A stretch of 64,000 nt of DNA, taken from NCBI GenBank assembly GCA_007120035.1, contig SKON01000222.1, positions 1 to 64,000 on the forward strand. The letters are read 5' to 3'. A program made the translations under genes and the position numbers. This DNA comes from Myxococcales bacterium (GTDB lineage Bacteria > Myxococcota_A > Bradymonadia > Bradymonadales > Bradymonadaceae). The notes under the pieces were generated by a model. It saw only the letters and a program-made list of their open reading frames with translations. It was not told where the DNA came from and made no database searches. The stretch's first letter is position 1, and each line of letters starts with the position of its first letter. Below, piece after piece: positions 8,873 through 16,146 of this stretch.

Positions 8873-11419
8873 ATGAACACCGCCCTCCTCCAGCGTCTCG
8901 CCGCGCTCCTCCTCCTCCTCTCTGCGCTCACCCTCGCCACGGCCTGCGACACCCCCGTCGAAGAGCCCCTGGAGTTCGACGACCCCTCCGGCGATCTCAC
9001 CTGGGAGGCCGGCGGAAAAGCCGACGATCTCTTCGCCCGCTCCTACGAGGTGCTCCTCACCGATCCCTACTGCGACGAGTGCACCTTCGACGACCGGGCG
9101 GTCCTCACCGAGATCTCGCCGATCATCGAGGGCGTCGTCGACCTCATCGACTCAGCAGAGCGCACCGTCGACGCCGCCCAGTTCACCTTCAGCGTCTCCG
9201 CCATCGAGCAGGCCCTCTACCGGGCTCGCGACCGGGGCGTCGCCGTCCGGGTCGCCATGGACGCCGGCCAGGACCGCGACGGCTCCCTCTCGAGACGTCT
9301 CCTGGACAACGGCATCGACCTCCGGTTCACCCGCGGCATGGAGGTCCCCAGCCAGGACCGCTACGGCCTGATGCACTCCAAGTTCATGGTCGTCGACCAC
9401 CACACGGTCCTCTCGGGTAGCAACAACTGGTCCTCCACAGGGGTGACCATCAACGAAGAGAACACCATCATCGTCCGGGCCACCGAACAGGATCCCCTCG
9501 TCCAGGCTTTCACCTGCCACTTCGAGGCCGCCTGGGAGAACGCCCCCCAGACCAGCAGCGCCTGCTCCACGGCGGACGCCCGATTCTCCCCCGGCGTGGG
9601 CGGCCGAAACCTGATCCGCGACGGCATCCGCAGCGCCCGCACCTCCGTGGACGTCCTGATGCACCACTTCCTCTTCGGCGACCTCGTCCGCGAGCTGCAT
9701 AACGCCGCCGACCGGGGCGTCGAGATCCGCCTCATCGTCAACGCCACGGACCGAGAGTCCTACACCGGCGGCCAGTGGGACGATCTCGTCGACGCCGGCG
9801 CCCGCATCCGCTTCAAGCAGGTCAACCCCGACGCCTTCCAGTACATGCACCACAAGCTGGCCATCATCGACGGCCACACCCTCCTTCACGGCTCCGGCAA
9901 CTGGTCGGGCAGCGGCTTCTTCAACAACTACGAGTTCTACGTCCGCTACGACCACCCCCACGTCCTGGGCCCCTTCAACGACCTTTACACCCGGCTCTGG
10001 GCCTGGAGCCTGAGCCCGGAGTCCCTGGACGCCGGCCTCAACGCCGCCCGCCAGCATCACGGCGAACACCAGGTCTTCTTCGGCAACCTCCACGCCCACT
10101 ACCAGGAGGCCGACGCCGACGGCCTCCTCTGGGACGACGGCGAGCTCTTACGGGCCCTGGAGCCCGGCGGCGACCTCCACGACGTCTCCGACGAGCTCGG
10201 CGGCCGCCCCGTCGCCCGATACGCCTTCGAGTACGCCCGAGACCGAGGCGGCATGGACTTCATGGCCCTCACCCCCCACGTCTCGGACTTCCGGGTCACC
10301 GACCCCCCGGACATGCCCAACCTCGGCGAAGAGGGCTACGCCCAGATCCTCTCCATCGCCCGCGACGTCACCTCCGAGTCCGACGGCGGCTTCGTCGCTA
10401 TGGGCGGCATGGAGTGGAACACCCTCTCCAACGGCAACCACGTCAACATCTTCGGCACCCGCACCCTCTCCAAGGTGGACCGGGGCCGATTCGACGTCCT
10501 CTACGACGAGTTCCTCCCGGCCCGGGTCGAGAGCTTCGAGCGCCCCATCGTCCAGCTCAACCACCCCCGGTCCTTCCGACAGTCGGACACCCTCTCGGGC
10601 AACTGGGACCAGATCTTCGACGTCTACCTCACGGAGATCACCAGCGACGCCCAACGAGGCCGCAAGTTCACCGACTTCGGCATCAACTACTACTCGCCGC
10701 TCTCCGAGGTTCGCCAGAGCTGGCTCGACGGCGACGCCATGCCCTCCCGCTTCCAGGTCGGCCAGACCATGCAGAACATGGCCGCCGCCACCGCCGACTA
10801 CATCCGCCTCATGGAGGTCACCATCGGCCGCGGCACCGACATCGCCCACGAACACGGCGAGAACCCGAGCTGGGTCACCCGCGACGGCGAGCCCTACCAC
10901 TACACCCGGGTCGAGAGCGACTGGCACTACTACCTGCTCAACGGGTTTCGGCTGGCCCCCACGGCCAACCACGACAACCACTACGCCAACTGGGGCGCCG
11001 GCCACAGCACCCGCACGGCCATCATCGCTCCCGCCCTCACCGAGCGAGACCTCATGGACTCCATGCATCGCCGAATGGTCTACGCCTCGGAAGACCAGAA
11101 CCTCGCCATCGGCTTCTACGCCGACGGCCGAATCCCCATGGGCTCCGAGATGGCCACCACCCGACAACAGGTCAACTTCCAGCTCTACTTCGAGGACCCC
11201 GACTACGACGGCCTCTTCGAAGCCCGGGTGATGCTCGGACGCGTCGGCGACGACGCCGTACAAACCCGCACCCACATGCAACGTATCGACCCCGCCCGAT
11301 GGCACGGCCTCACCGTCCCCCTCCCCGAGCCCGGCGAGTACTTCGTCTACGTCGAGATCCACAAACCCGACACCCAGCGCACGGCTTGGACGGCACCGAT
11401 CTTCATCACCCGCCACTGA
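8873..11419 (+). CDS. Lipoprotein fusing a two-motif PLD module to a PHP-type phosphoesterase-like domain
   Basis: An 848-residue predicted lipoprotein (ATAC, Cys 25). Residues 100-390 form a PLD module with two intact motifs: HSKFMVVD at 168-175 with GSNN at 182-185, and HHKLAIID at 326-333 with GSGN at 340-343. From about residue 400 a second module begins with VFFGNLHAH (His 407, His 409), the hallmark opening of CehA/PHP-like metal-dependent phosphoesterases, followed by MALTPHVSDF, GGMEWN and PTANHDNHYANWG, which supply further His and Asp residues. A Gly-Gly-Lys-Ala-Asp-Asp segment lies at residues 47-52 after the lipid anchor. The protein may carry two different phosphodiester-cleaving chemistries on the cell surface. 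It has its own predicted promoter. Its 3-prime end overlaps the convergent histidine kinase gene by 14 bases. Confidence 0.85.
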   Translation: MNTALLQRLAALLLLLSALTLATACDTPVEEPLEFDDPSGDLTWEAGGKADDLFARSYEVLLTDPYCDECTFDDRAVLTEISPIIEGVVDLIDSAERTVDAAQFTFSVSAIEQALYRARDRGVAVRVAMDAGQDRDGSLSRRLLDNGIDLRFTRGMEVPSQDRYGLMHSKFMVVDHHTVLSGSNNWSSTGVTINEENTIIVRATEQDPLVQAFTCHFEAAWENAPQTSSACSTADARFSPGVGGRNLIRDGIRSARTSVDVLMHHFLFGDLVRELHNAADRGVEIRLIVNATDRESYTGGQWDDLVDAGARIRFKQVNPDAFQYMHHKLAIIDGHTLLHGSGNWSGSGFFNNYEFYVRYDHPHVLGPFNDLYTRLWAWSLSPESLDAGLNAARQHHGEHQVFFGNLHAHYQEADADGLLWDDGELLRALEPGGDLHDVSDELGGRPVARYAFEYARDRGGMDFMALTPHVSDFRVTDPPDMPNLGEEGYAQILSIARDVTSESDGGFVAMGGMEWNTLSNGNHVNIFGTRTLSKVDRGRFDVLYDEFLPARVESFERPIVQLNHPRSFRQSDTLSGNWDQIFDVYLTEITSDAQRGRKFTDFGINYYSPLSEVRQSWLDGDAMPSRFQVGQTMQNMAAATADYIRLMEVTIGRGTDIAHEHGENPSWVTRDGEPYHYTRVESDWHYYLLNGFRLAPTANHDNHYANWGAGHSTRTAIIAPALTERDLMDSMHRRMVYASEDQNLAIGFYADGRIPMGSEMATTRQQVNFQLYFEDPDYDGLFEARVMLGRVGDDAVQTRTHMQRIDPARWHGLTVPLPEPGEYFVYVEIHKPDTQRTAWTAPIFITRH

Positions 11420-13103
11420 CCCGGGGCACCCGCATCCGCGCCACAGTCCCCACCCCCACCTCGCTCTCGAACTCCAGCTCGCCGCCGAGGCGAGCGATAA
11501 TGTCTCGGGACACGAAGAGCCCCAGCCCCGTGCCTTGTCCCCTGGGCTTCGTCGTGTAGAAGGGATCGAAGAGCCGCAGGAGGCCCTCTTCGGTGATCCC
11601 TGACCCCGTGTCCAGCACTTCGATCACCGCCCAGTCCCCGTCGTTCCTGGCGCTGATCACCACGGAGTGTTCGCCACGACGGCCCGGTGGAATCGCCTGG
11701 GTAGCGTTCAAGAGCAGGTTCACCACCACCTGCTCCAGGCGGCCAGGATCGGTCATCCCCATCACGGGGTCGTCGAGCTCCTTCTCCAACCGAGCCCGAT
11801 CCACCAGGGCCGGCTTCACCCACCGCAGCGCCTGGCCGGCCACCTCGCGGAGATCCACGGCCCGAAGCCGCTCGTCCTGGGGCTTCCCCACGTCCTTGAG
11901 CTCTCTGGTGATCGACGCCACCCGATCGGCGGCCGCCATCGCGTCTTTCAGGGCCGCGGCTTGATCTTCGTCCAGACTCTCCACTGCTTCCTCGAGGTAA
12001 GCCAGGTTCGCCTGCACGACGGTGATCGGGTTGTTGATCTCGTGGGCGACCCCGGCGGCCAGTGTCCCCATCGTGATCAGCCGGTCCATGTCCACGGCCC
12101 GAGCCAACCACTCATTGCGGACCGACACGTCCCGCAGCGTCGTGACCATCACGTCCCGGCCCATGAAACGGGCCCCCACGGTGGACGTCTCCACCTGCAT
12201 CGGCTTGCCGTCAGCCCCTTGCAGGGTCAGCCCGTGGGGCTCCATCTCAGAGGCGTTCGCCAACCGCTCGGGTTGCTCGAAGAGCTCCGAGAGCTCTGCA
12301 TCCACCACCTCGGACTCGGACCTCCCCAACAACGCCAGGAGCGCCTCGTTTGCGTACACCACCACCTCGCCGGCGTCGTAGATCAAGATCCCGTCGGGAG
12401 AGCTCTCCACCAACACCCGAAAGCTCTCCTCCGACGCCCGCAGCTCGTTGTAGCCCCGCCGCACCACCTCGTTCTGCTCGAGGAGCTCCTCGGTAAACCC
12501 GCGACCTCCCCGAACCACATCGATGATCCGGCGGCCTCGCGACAGGAGGCTCAACGACGGCGGCAGGTCCACCACGAACTCCCCACGATGACCGTCATCA
12601 AAGACCTCCACCTGCACCCGAGTCTTCGGCAGCCCCATTCTGGCCGTACCCCGGGCCATCATCGCCGCGCTGACCCGAAAGAACTCCTCGGAGCCTTTCA
12701 ACTCCGGCGAGATCCGCCCCGTAAACTCCATCCTCCGGGGGCTGGAGTGATGCTCTTCGATGGTCAATGCGGGAAAGACCAGGGGCGCCACCACGTGGTT
12801 GGCCATCCAGAAGTACATCTGTCCACTGATCAACACACCCCCGACCCGAAAGAAGGTCTCGAACGGATTCTTTCTATTGAACTCTTCTCCCACGAGTTCC
12901 GGGAGTCGCCCCCCCACCGCCACGTTGAGCCGCTCCACATAGGTCACGAACTCATTCCAGGGGATCCGGTCGTAGAGCCCGGCCTCCCGAAAGCTCTTGT
13001 GATCAAAGCTCAGCCCCCGCACCAGCTCCGCCTCATCGACCCCCTCTGCCGCGGCCACATCCACCAGATTGGCGATGGACCGGATCAACACGACATCCTT
13101 CAT
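11406..13103 (-). CDS. PAS-domain sensor histidine kinase
   Basis: A 565-residue soluble kinase. Residues 1 to about 190 form an N-terminal sensory region resembling the ligand-binding part of some AraC-type regulators (early helices with AAAEGVDEAELVRGLSFD). A PAS domain follows at about 225-340 (FRVLVESSPDGILIYDAG, VVYANEALLALLGR). The H-box GVAHEINNP places the phospho-acceptor at His 354, and the ATPase part shows NLLLNATQAI, DTGSGI, FDPFYTTK and GTGLGL. No membrane segment is seen, so it senses a cytoplasmic signal. No response regulator gene is adjacent, so the partner is elsewhere. It faces the PLD-PHP gene tail to tail with a 14-base overlap. Confidence 0.9.
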   Translation of the reverse strand: MKDVVLIRSIANLVDVAAAEGVDEAELVRGLSFDHKSFREAGLYDRIPWNEFVTYVERLNVAVGGRLPELVGEEFNRKNPFETFFRVGGVLISGQMYFWMANHVVAPLVFPALTIEEHHSSPRRMEFTGRISPELKGSEEFFRVSAAMMARGTARMGLPKTRVQVEVFDDGHRGEFVVDLPPSLSLLSRGRRIIDVVRGGRGFTEELLEQNEVVRRGYNELRASEESFRVLVESSPDGILIYDAGEVVVYANEALLALLGRSESEVVDAELSELFEQPERLANASEMEPHGLTLQGADGKPMQVETSTVGARFMGRDVMVTTLRDVSVRNEWLARAVDMDRLITMGTLAAGVAHEINNPITVVQANLAYLEEAVESLDEDQAAALKDAMAAADRVASITRELKDVGKPQDERLRAVDLREVAGQALRWVKPALVDRARLEKELDDPVMGMTDPGRLEQVVVNLLLNATQAIPPGRRGEHSVVISARNDGDWAVIEVLDTGSGITEEGLLRLFDPFYTTKPRGQGTGLGLFVSRDIIARLGGELEFESEVGVGTVARMRVPRVSGG

Positions 13104-13566
13104 TCACCGCGCTCCACCATCGGTCATACCCCGTTCTACTCCCATCTGCCCCCGTCTGAAAAGCGGGCATCGCCGCCCCTTCGGCGTCATCGATCGAGAC
13201 GCACGGGTTGGCGGCGGCATCGTCCCAGACCGAGTACAGGGCCCAAACGATCTACCCCCGGACAAGCCCGGGGGCTATAGATAGTGGGGCTTCACAGGGG
13301 CCAAGGCCCCGTTCCGCCGGGGGCACCCCAACGACTCGACAGTCCGTTTACGGGTCGCCGATTCGATGGATAACCCCGTGACTTTGAGCCCGCCACGAAT
13401 GGCCTGTCGCGACTCGCCAAGGATCTTCGAAACATCGCGGCGAAGCGGCCCCTTGGGGGCCAGTCGGGGGGGGACCGTGGGGGTCCTGAACTCGGTGAGG
13501 AATGGAGTCGTCCGCGCCGCCCCTTCCGTTGGAACACGCCTCCGACATTGACGCCGCACAGAACCT
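13104..13566. other. Intergenic gap holding a degenerate inverted-repeat element
   Basis: There is no convincing gene here. Small open frames exist on both strands but have no ribosome-binding site and overlap repeat sequence. The gap contains a diverged copy of the inverted-repeat family described at 15515-16140, followed by about 65 bases that must hold the signals for the transporter gene at 13567. Confidence 0.6.
13231..13500. repeat. Degenerate member (A) of a large inverted-repeat family
   Basis: Left-arm sequence at 13231-13320 (GAGTACAGGGCCC, CTACCCCCGGACAAGC, GGGGGCTATAG, CAAGGCCCCG) matches the left arm of the element at 15515-16140. An opposite-facing right-arm remnant (GGACCGTGGGGGTCCTGAAC) lies at about 13471-13490. 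The central part does not align clearly with the core of the other two copies, so this may be an older or rearranged copy. Confidence 0.65.
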
Positions 13567-14532
13567 GTGCAAACTCCAACCGTCGTCGACTCCCCACCCC
13601 GACTCGCCGTGACACCCAAGCACCTCCCCGTCTCTATCGGTCGCGCCTACGCGCTCCTCTTTCTGACGATGGCCATCTGGGCCTCATCGTTTGCGGGGAT
13701 CCGGTTCGTCCTCCGCGAGCTCGACCCCTTTTCGATGACCACGATCCGGCTCCTCTTCGCCGCCCTCTGCATGGCCCTGGTCATCCCCCTCTTGAAGCTC
13801 CGCCTCCCGGCGCGCCGCGACTGGCCGAGGTTCGTCGGCGCGAGCCTCCTGGGGATGTCCATCTACCACTTCCTCCTGAACGTCGGCACCGAGACCATCA
13901 CGGCCGGTCAGGCGAGCTTCATCATCGCCACCATCCCGATCTGGACGGCCCTTCTGGCGGCCCGGTTCCTCTCCGAGGACCTGACCAAGACCCACTGGGC
14001 AGGCCTGGGTCTCGGGGTCCTGGGCGTGGGCATCATGAGCCTCGACGCCGACGTCGGCGGCCTGGGCGCTCCAGGCCCGGGGAGCTGGTACGTCCTGGGC
14101 TCGGCCATCGCCGCCGGCATCAACATCGTCCTCTGCAAAGACCTCCTGCTCCGGTACCGGGCCATCGAGATCGCCATCTACACCACCGTCATCGGCGCCC
14201 TCCCCTTCGTGTTCCATCTCCCCTGGACCATCCCGGCCTCCCAGGACATCTCCATGACAGCCTGGGTGGTCCTCTTCTACCTCGGCGCTGTCCCCATCGG
14301 ACTGGGCTACTGGATGAGCTCCATCGCCCTGGCCGCCCTGCCCGCCAGCCGCACCTCCCAGATGATGCTCCTCGTCCCCCCCATGGCCGCCCTGATCGCC
14401 TGGTTCGCCATCGGCGAGGAGCCCTCGAAGATGCTCTTTATCGGGGGTCCCATGATCGTCGCCGGCGTCCTCCTGGGCCGCCGCAAAGCCCCCGAAGCCC
14501 CCGAAGCCCCCGACCAGAACGGACAAAACTAG
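13567..14532 (+). CDS. EamA/DMT-family transporter
   Basis: A membrane protein of about 321 residues with ten predicted hydrophobic segments in two halves, typical of the drug/metabolite transporter superfamily. The first half has AIWASSFAGIRFVL and LLFAALCMALVIPLL; the second has VVLFYLGAVPIGLGYWMSS and MMLLVPPMAALIAWFAIGE, the conserved end of EamA repeats. Substrates in this family range from amino acids to metabolites and cannot be inferred here. The start is uncertain: GTG at 13567 or GTG at 13609 are both possible, and the first 20 residues are not typical of the family. The last four bases overlap the stop of the convergent gene. Confidence 0.85.
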   Translation: MQTPTVVDSPPRLAVTPKHLPVSIGRAYALLFLTMAIWASSFAGIRFVLRELDPFSMTTIRLLFAALCMALVIPLLKLRLPARRDWPRFVGASLLGMSIYHFLLNVGTETITAGQASFIIATIPIWTALLAARFLSEDLTKTHWAGLGLGVLGVGIMSLDADVGGLGAPGPGSWYVLGSAIAAGINIVLCKDLLLRYRAIEIAIYTTVIGALPFVFHLPWTIPASQDISMTAWVVLFYLGAVPIGLGYWMSSIALAALPASRTSQMMLLVPPMAALIAWFAIGEEPSKMLFIGGPMIVAGVLLGRRKAPEAPEAPDQNGQN

Positions 14533-15461
14533 AACACCGGGACCCCAACCACGTCCCGAGTCCCGGGATGTTCCGCCGGGGTCCACATCAGCCCGTGGCT
14601 TCGCTCCCAGTACAGATCCTCGGCCCCTCGCACCCAGTTGATCGACTCGTTGTCGACCCCGGGCCGGCCCTTGTACAGCCGCCCGTGGCCTCCGTCCTGG
14701 CTCGACGCCGACACATAGAAGCTCCCGTCGATCCACAGCGCCCCTTGCGCCCGGTTCTGACCGATCACCACCGCCTCCTGGGCCCGGGTCGTCCCCTCTC
14801 GGGTCTCCAGCTCGTGGGTCTCCGGGTCCAGCGGCCAGGTCACCAGCCGTCCGTCGATCTCGGGGGTGATATACTCCCCGGTGATCAACACCGGAGGGTC
14901 CGACTCCGGGTTCATCCCCACGAACGAAAACCGCACCCGGCAGGACTCCGAGGTCAGGCGAAACCGCCCTATACGAGGCACTGCGTAGAGGTACCCGTGG
15001 GCGTCAGCCCGGTCACCGGAGACCCCGATTCGACTCGTGTCGTCGAAGTTGCTCGGCCGAAAGATCCGCTCCATATCGTAGACCCGTAGCCCCTGCACGG
15101 TGTCCGCCACATAGAGATAAGGTCCGTACCACGCGATCCCTCCCACGTGGAGCGCCGCCACTCCGCTGTCGTACTCCGCCGGACCGAAGTCGGGGCCGTC
15201 GTCGCCCTCGAAGGGCTCCACCAATAAGAGGTGGCGATAGGAGACGTCGCCCAGGTCCGTGATGTCCGCGATGGTGATCCGGGCTCCCCTCGAGGGCTGC
15301 TCGTCGGTCTTGTTGTACCAGCTCACGATCAGGAGCCGCTTGTCGTCGAAGGTCAGCGCCTCAGAGTGGTCGCTGGTCCCCGTGATCCCCTGAGGATACC
15401 AGTAGTCGACGTTCTCATCGCCCGTGTTCCACCGGAACCCCACCGCGTTCAGCCCGCTCAT
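14529..15461 (-). CDS. Conserved-looking protein of unknown function, start disturbed by a repeat element
   Basis: At least 310 residues from ATG at 15461. The region includes WYPQGITGTSDHSEAL, RLLIVSWYN, GGIAWYGPYLYVADT and FYVSASSQDGGHGRLY, a pattern of strands with Gly/Tyr/Trp that looks like a beta-propeller or secreted sugar-binding fold, but no family is named. The frame stays open upstream to 15647, yet those 62 extra codons are read from the arm of an inverted-repeat element, and no good ribosome-binding site is seen at any candidate start. No signal peptide is present. The original 5-prime end may have been removed or replaced by the element, so this could be a truncated gene. Confidence 0.55.
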   Translation of the reverse strand: MSGLNAVGFRWNTGDENVDYWYPQGITGTSDHSEALTFDDKRLLIVSWYNKTDEQPSRGARITIADITDLGDVSYRHLLLVEPFEGDDGPDFGPAEYDSGVAALHVGGIAWYGPYLYVADTVQGLRVYDMERIFRPSNFDDTSRIGVSGDRADAHGYLYAVPRIGRFRLTSESCRVRFSFVGMNPESDPPVLITGEYITPEIDGRLVTWPLDPETHELETREGTTRAQEAVVIGQNRAQGALWIDGSFYVSASSQDGGHGRLYKGRPGVDNESINWVRGAEDLYWERSHGLMWTPAEHPGTRDVVGVPVF

Positions 15462-15514
15462 CCGGGTCGACGCGTCGCTGCTCACCCCGGCTAGACCTAC
15501 CCTACCGGGCGGGG

Positions 15515-16140
15515 TTCCGACACTCGAACCGGATCGTGGGGGTCCGTGGGTAGACCGCGGTTCCGAAACGTCGGGGTTGGCGGCGAAGGAGGTCGGGACG
15601 TCGGGGTTGGCGGCGGCTCGTTTCCGAGCATAGTTCAGGGCTCCCACGGTCCACCCCGGGACAAGCCCCCGGGGCTATAAATAGCGGGGTTCCGCAGGGA
15701 CCAAGGCCCCGCTCCACCTTCGATGTTTCGGAGAACGGAGTCGTTCCGAACCAGGCCCCGATTCATCCCGGCACCGTCGAACTCCGCACCGGGTTGGTTC
15801 TCAATTGGCCCAAACGCGGAGATCATCTAAGGCGGAGCGGGGCCTTGGCCCCTGCGAAGCCCCGCTAACTATAGCCCCGGGGCTTGTCCCGGGGTGGACC
15901 GTGGGGGCCCTGAACTATGCTCGGAAAATACCCGCCGCAAACCTCGACGGTCCGGTTTCCTTCGCCGCAAACCTCGACGGTCCGGTTTCCTTCGCCGCAA
16001 ACCTCGACGGTCCGGTTTCCTTCGCCGCAAACCCCGGGTCCGGTTTCTTCGCCGCAAACCTCGACGTTCCAGTGTCCTTCGCCCTGCACCCCGACGTTTC
16101 AGAACCGCGCCCGGTAGACCCTGAGAGCCCTGTACTATGC
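15515..16140. repeat. Large inverted-repeat element (B) between two divergent genes
   Basis: Arms at 15624-15718 and 15831-15924 are near-perfect inverted copies over about 95 bases and share CATAGTTCAGGGC, CCCACGGTCCACCCCGGG and CCAAGGCCCCGCTCC. Outside these arms, tandem units of about 30 bases continue on both sides (15540-15620 left, 15931-16080 right), also in inverted relation, and GGTAGACC-type ends lie further out. The central segment (15719-15830) includes a 31-base stretch at 15728-15758 identical to the complement of 60291-60321. The whole could fold into a very long hairpin. No transposase is encoded. Confidence 0.85.
15931..16080 (+). repeat. Tandem 30-bp repeats in the right arm of element B
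   Basis: Two perfect 30-base copies at 15961-15990 and 15991-16020 follow a copy at 15931-15960 that differs only at its first bases. Two degenerate copies run to about 16080. Each unit has the form CGCCGCAAACCTCGACGG followed by TCCGGTTTCC. The unit length is a multiple of three, so the array is open in one frame and would encode Phe-Ala-Ala-Asn-Leu-Asp-Gly-Pro-Val-Ser repeats. There are no spacers, so it is not a CRISPR array. Confidence 0.9.
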
Positions 16141-16146
16141 TCGGAA

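Noticed and set aside
15931-16080. Regular 30-bp repeats that might be taken for a CRISPR array
   Set aside because: The units are directly abutting with no unique spacers, form part of an inverted-repeat element, and no cas genes are near.
15805-16146. N-terminal extension of the large kinase through the repeats
   Set aside because: The extension is made of repeat-element sequence, lacks a ribosome-binding site, and the kinase domain starts normally just after ATG 16147. Kept as a finding, not as coding sequence.
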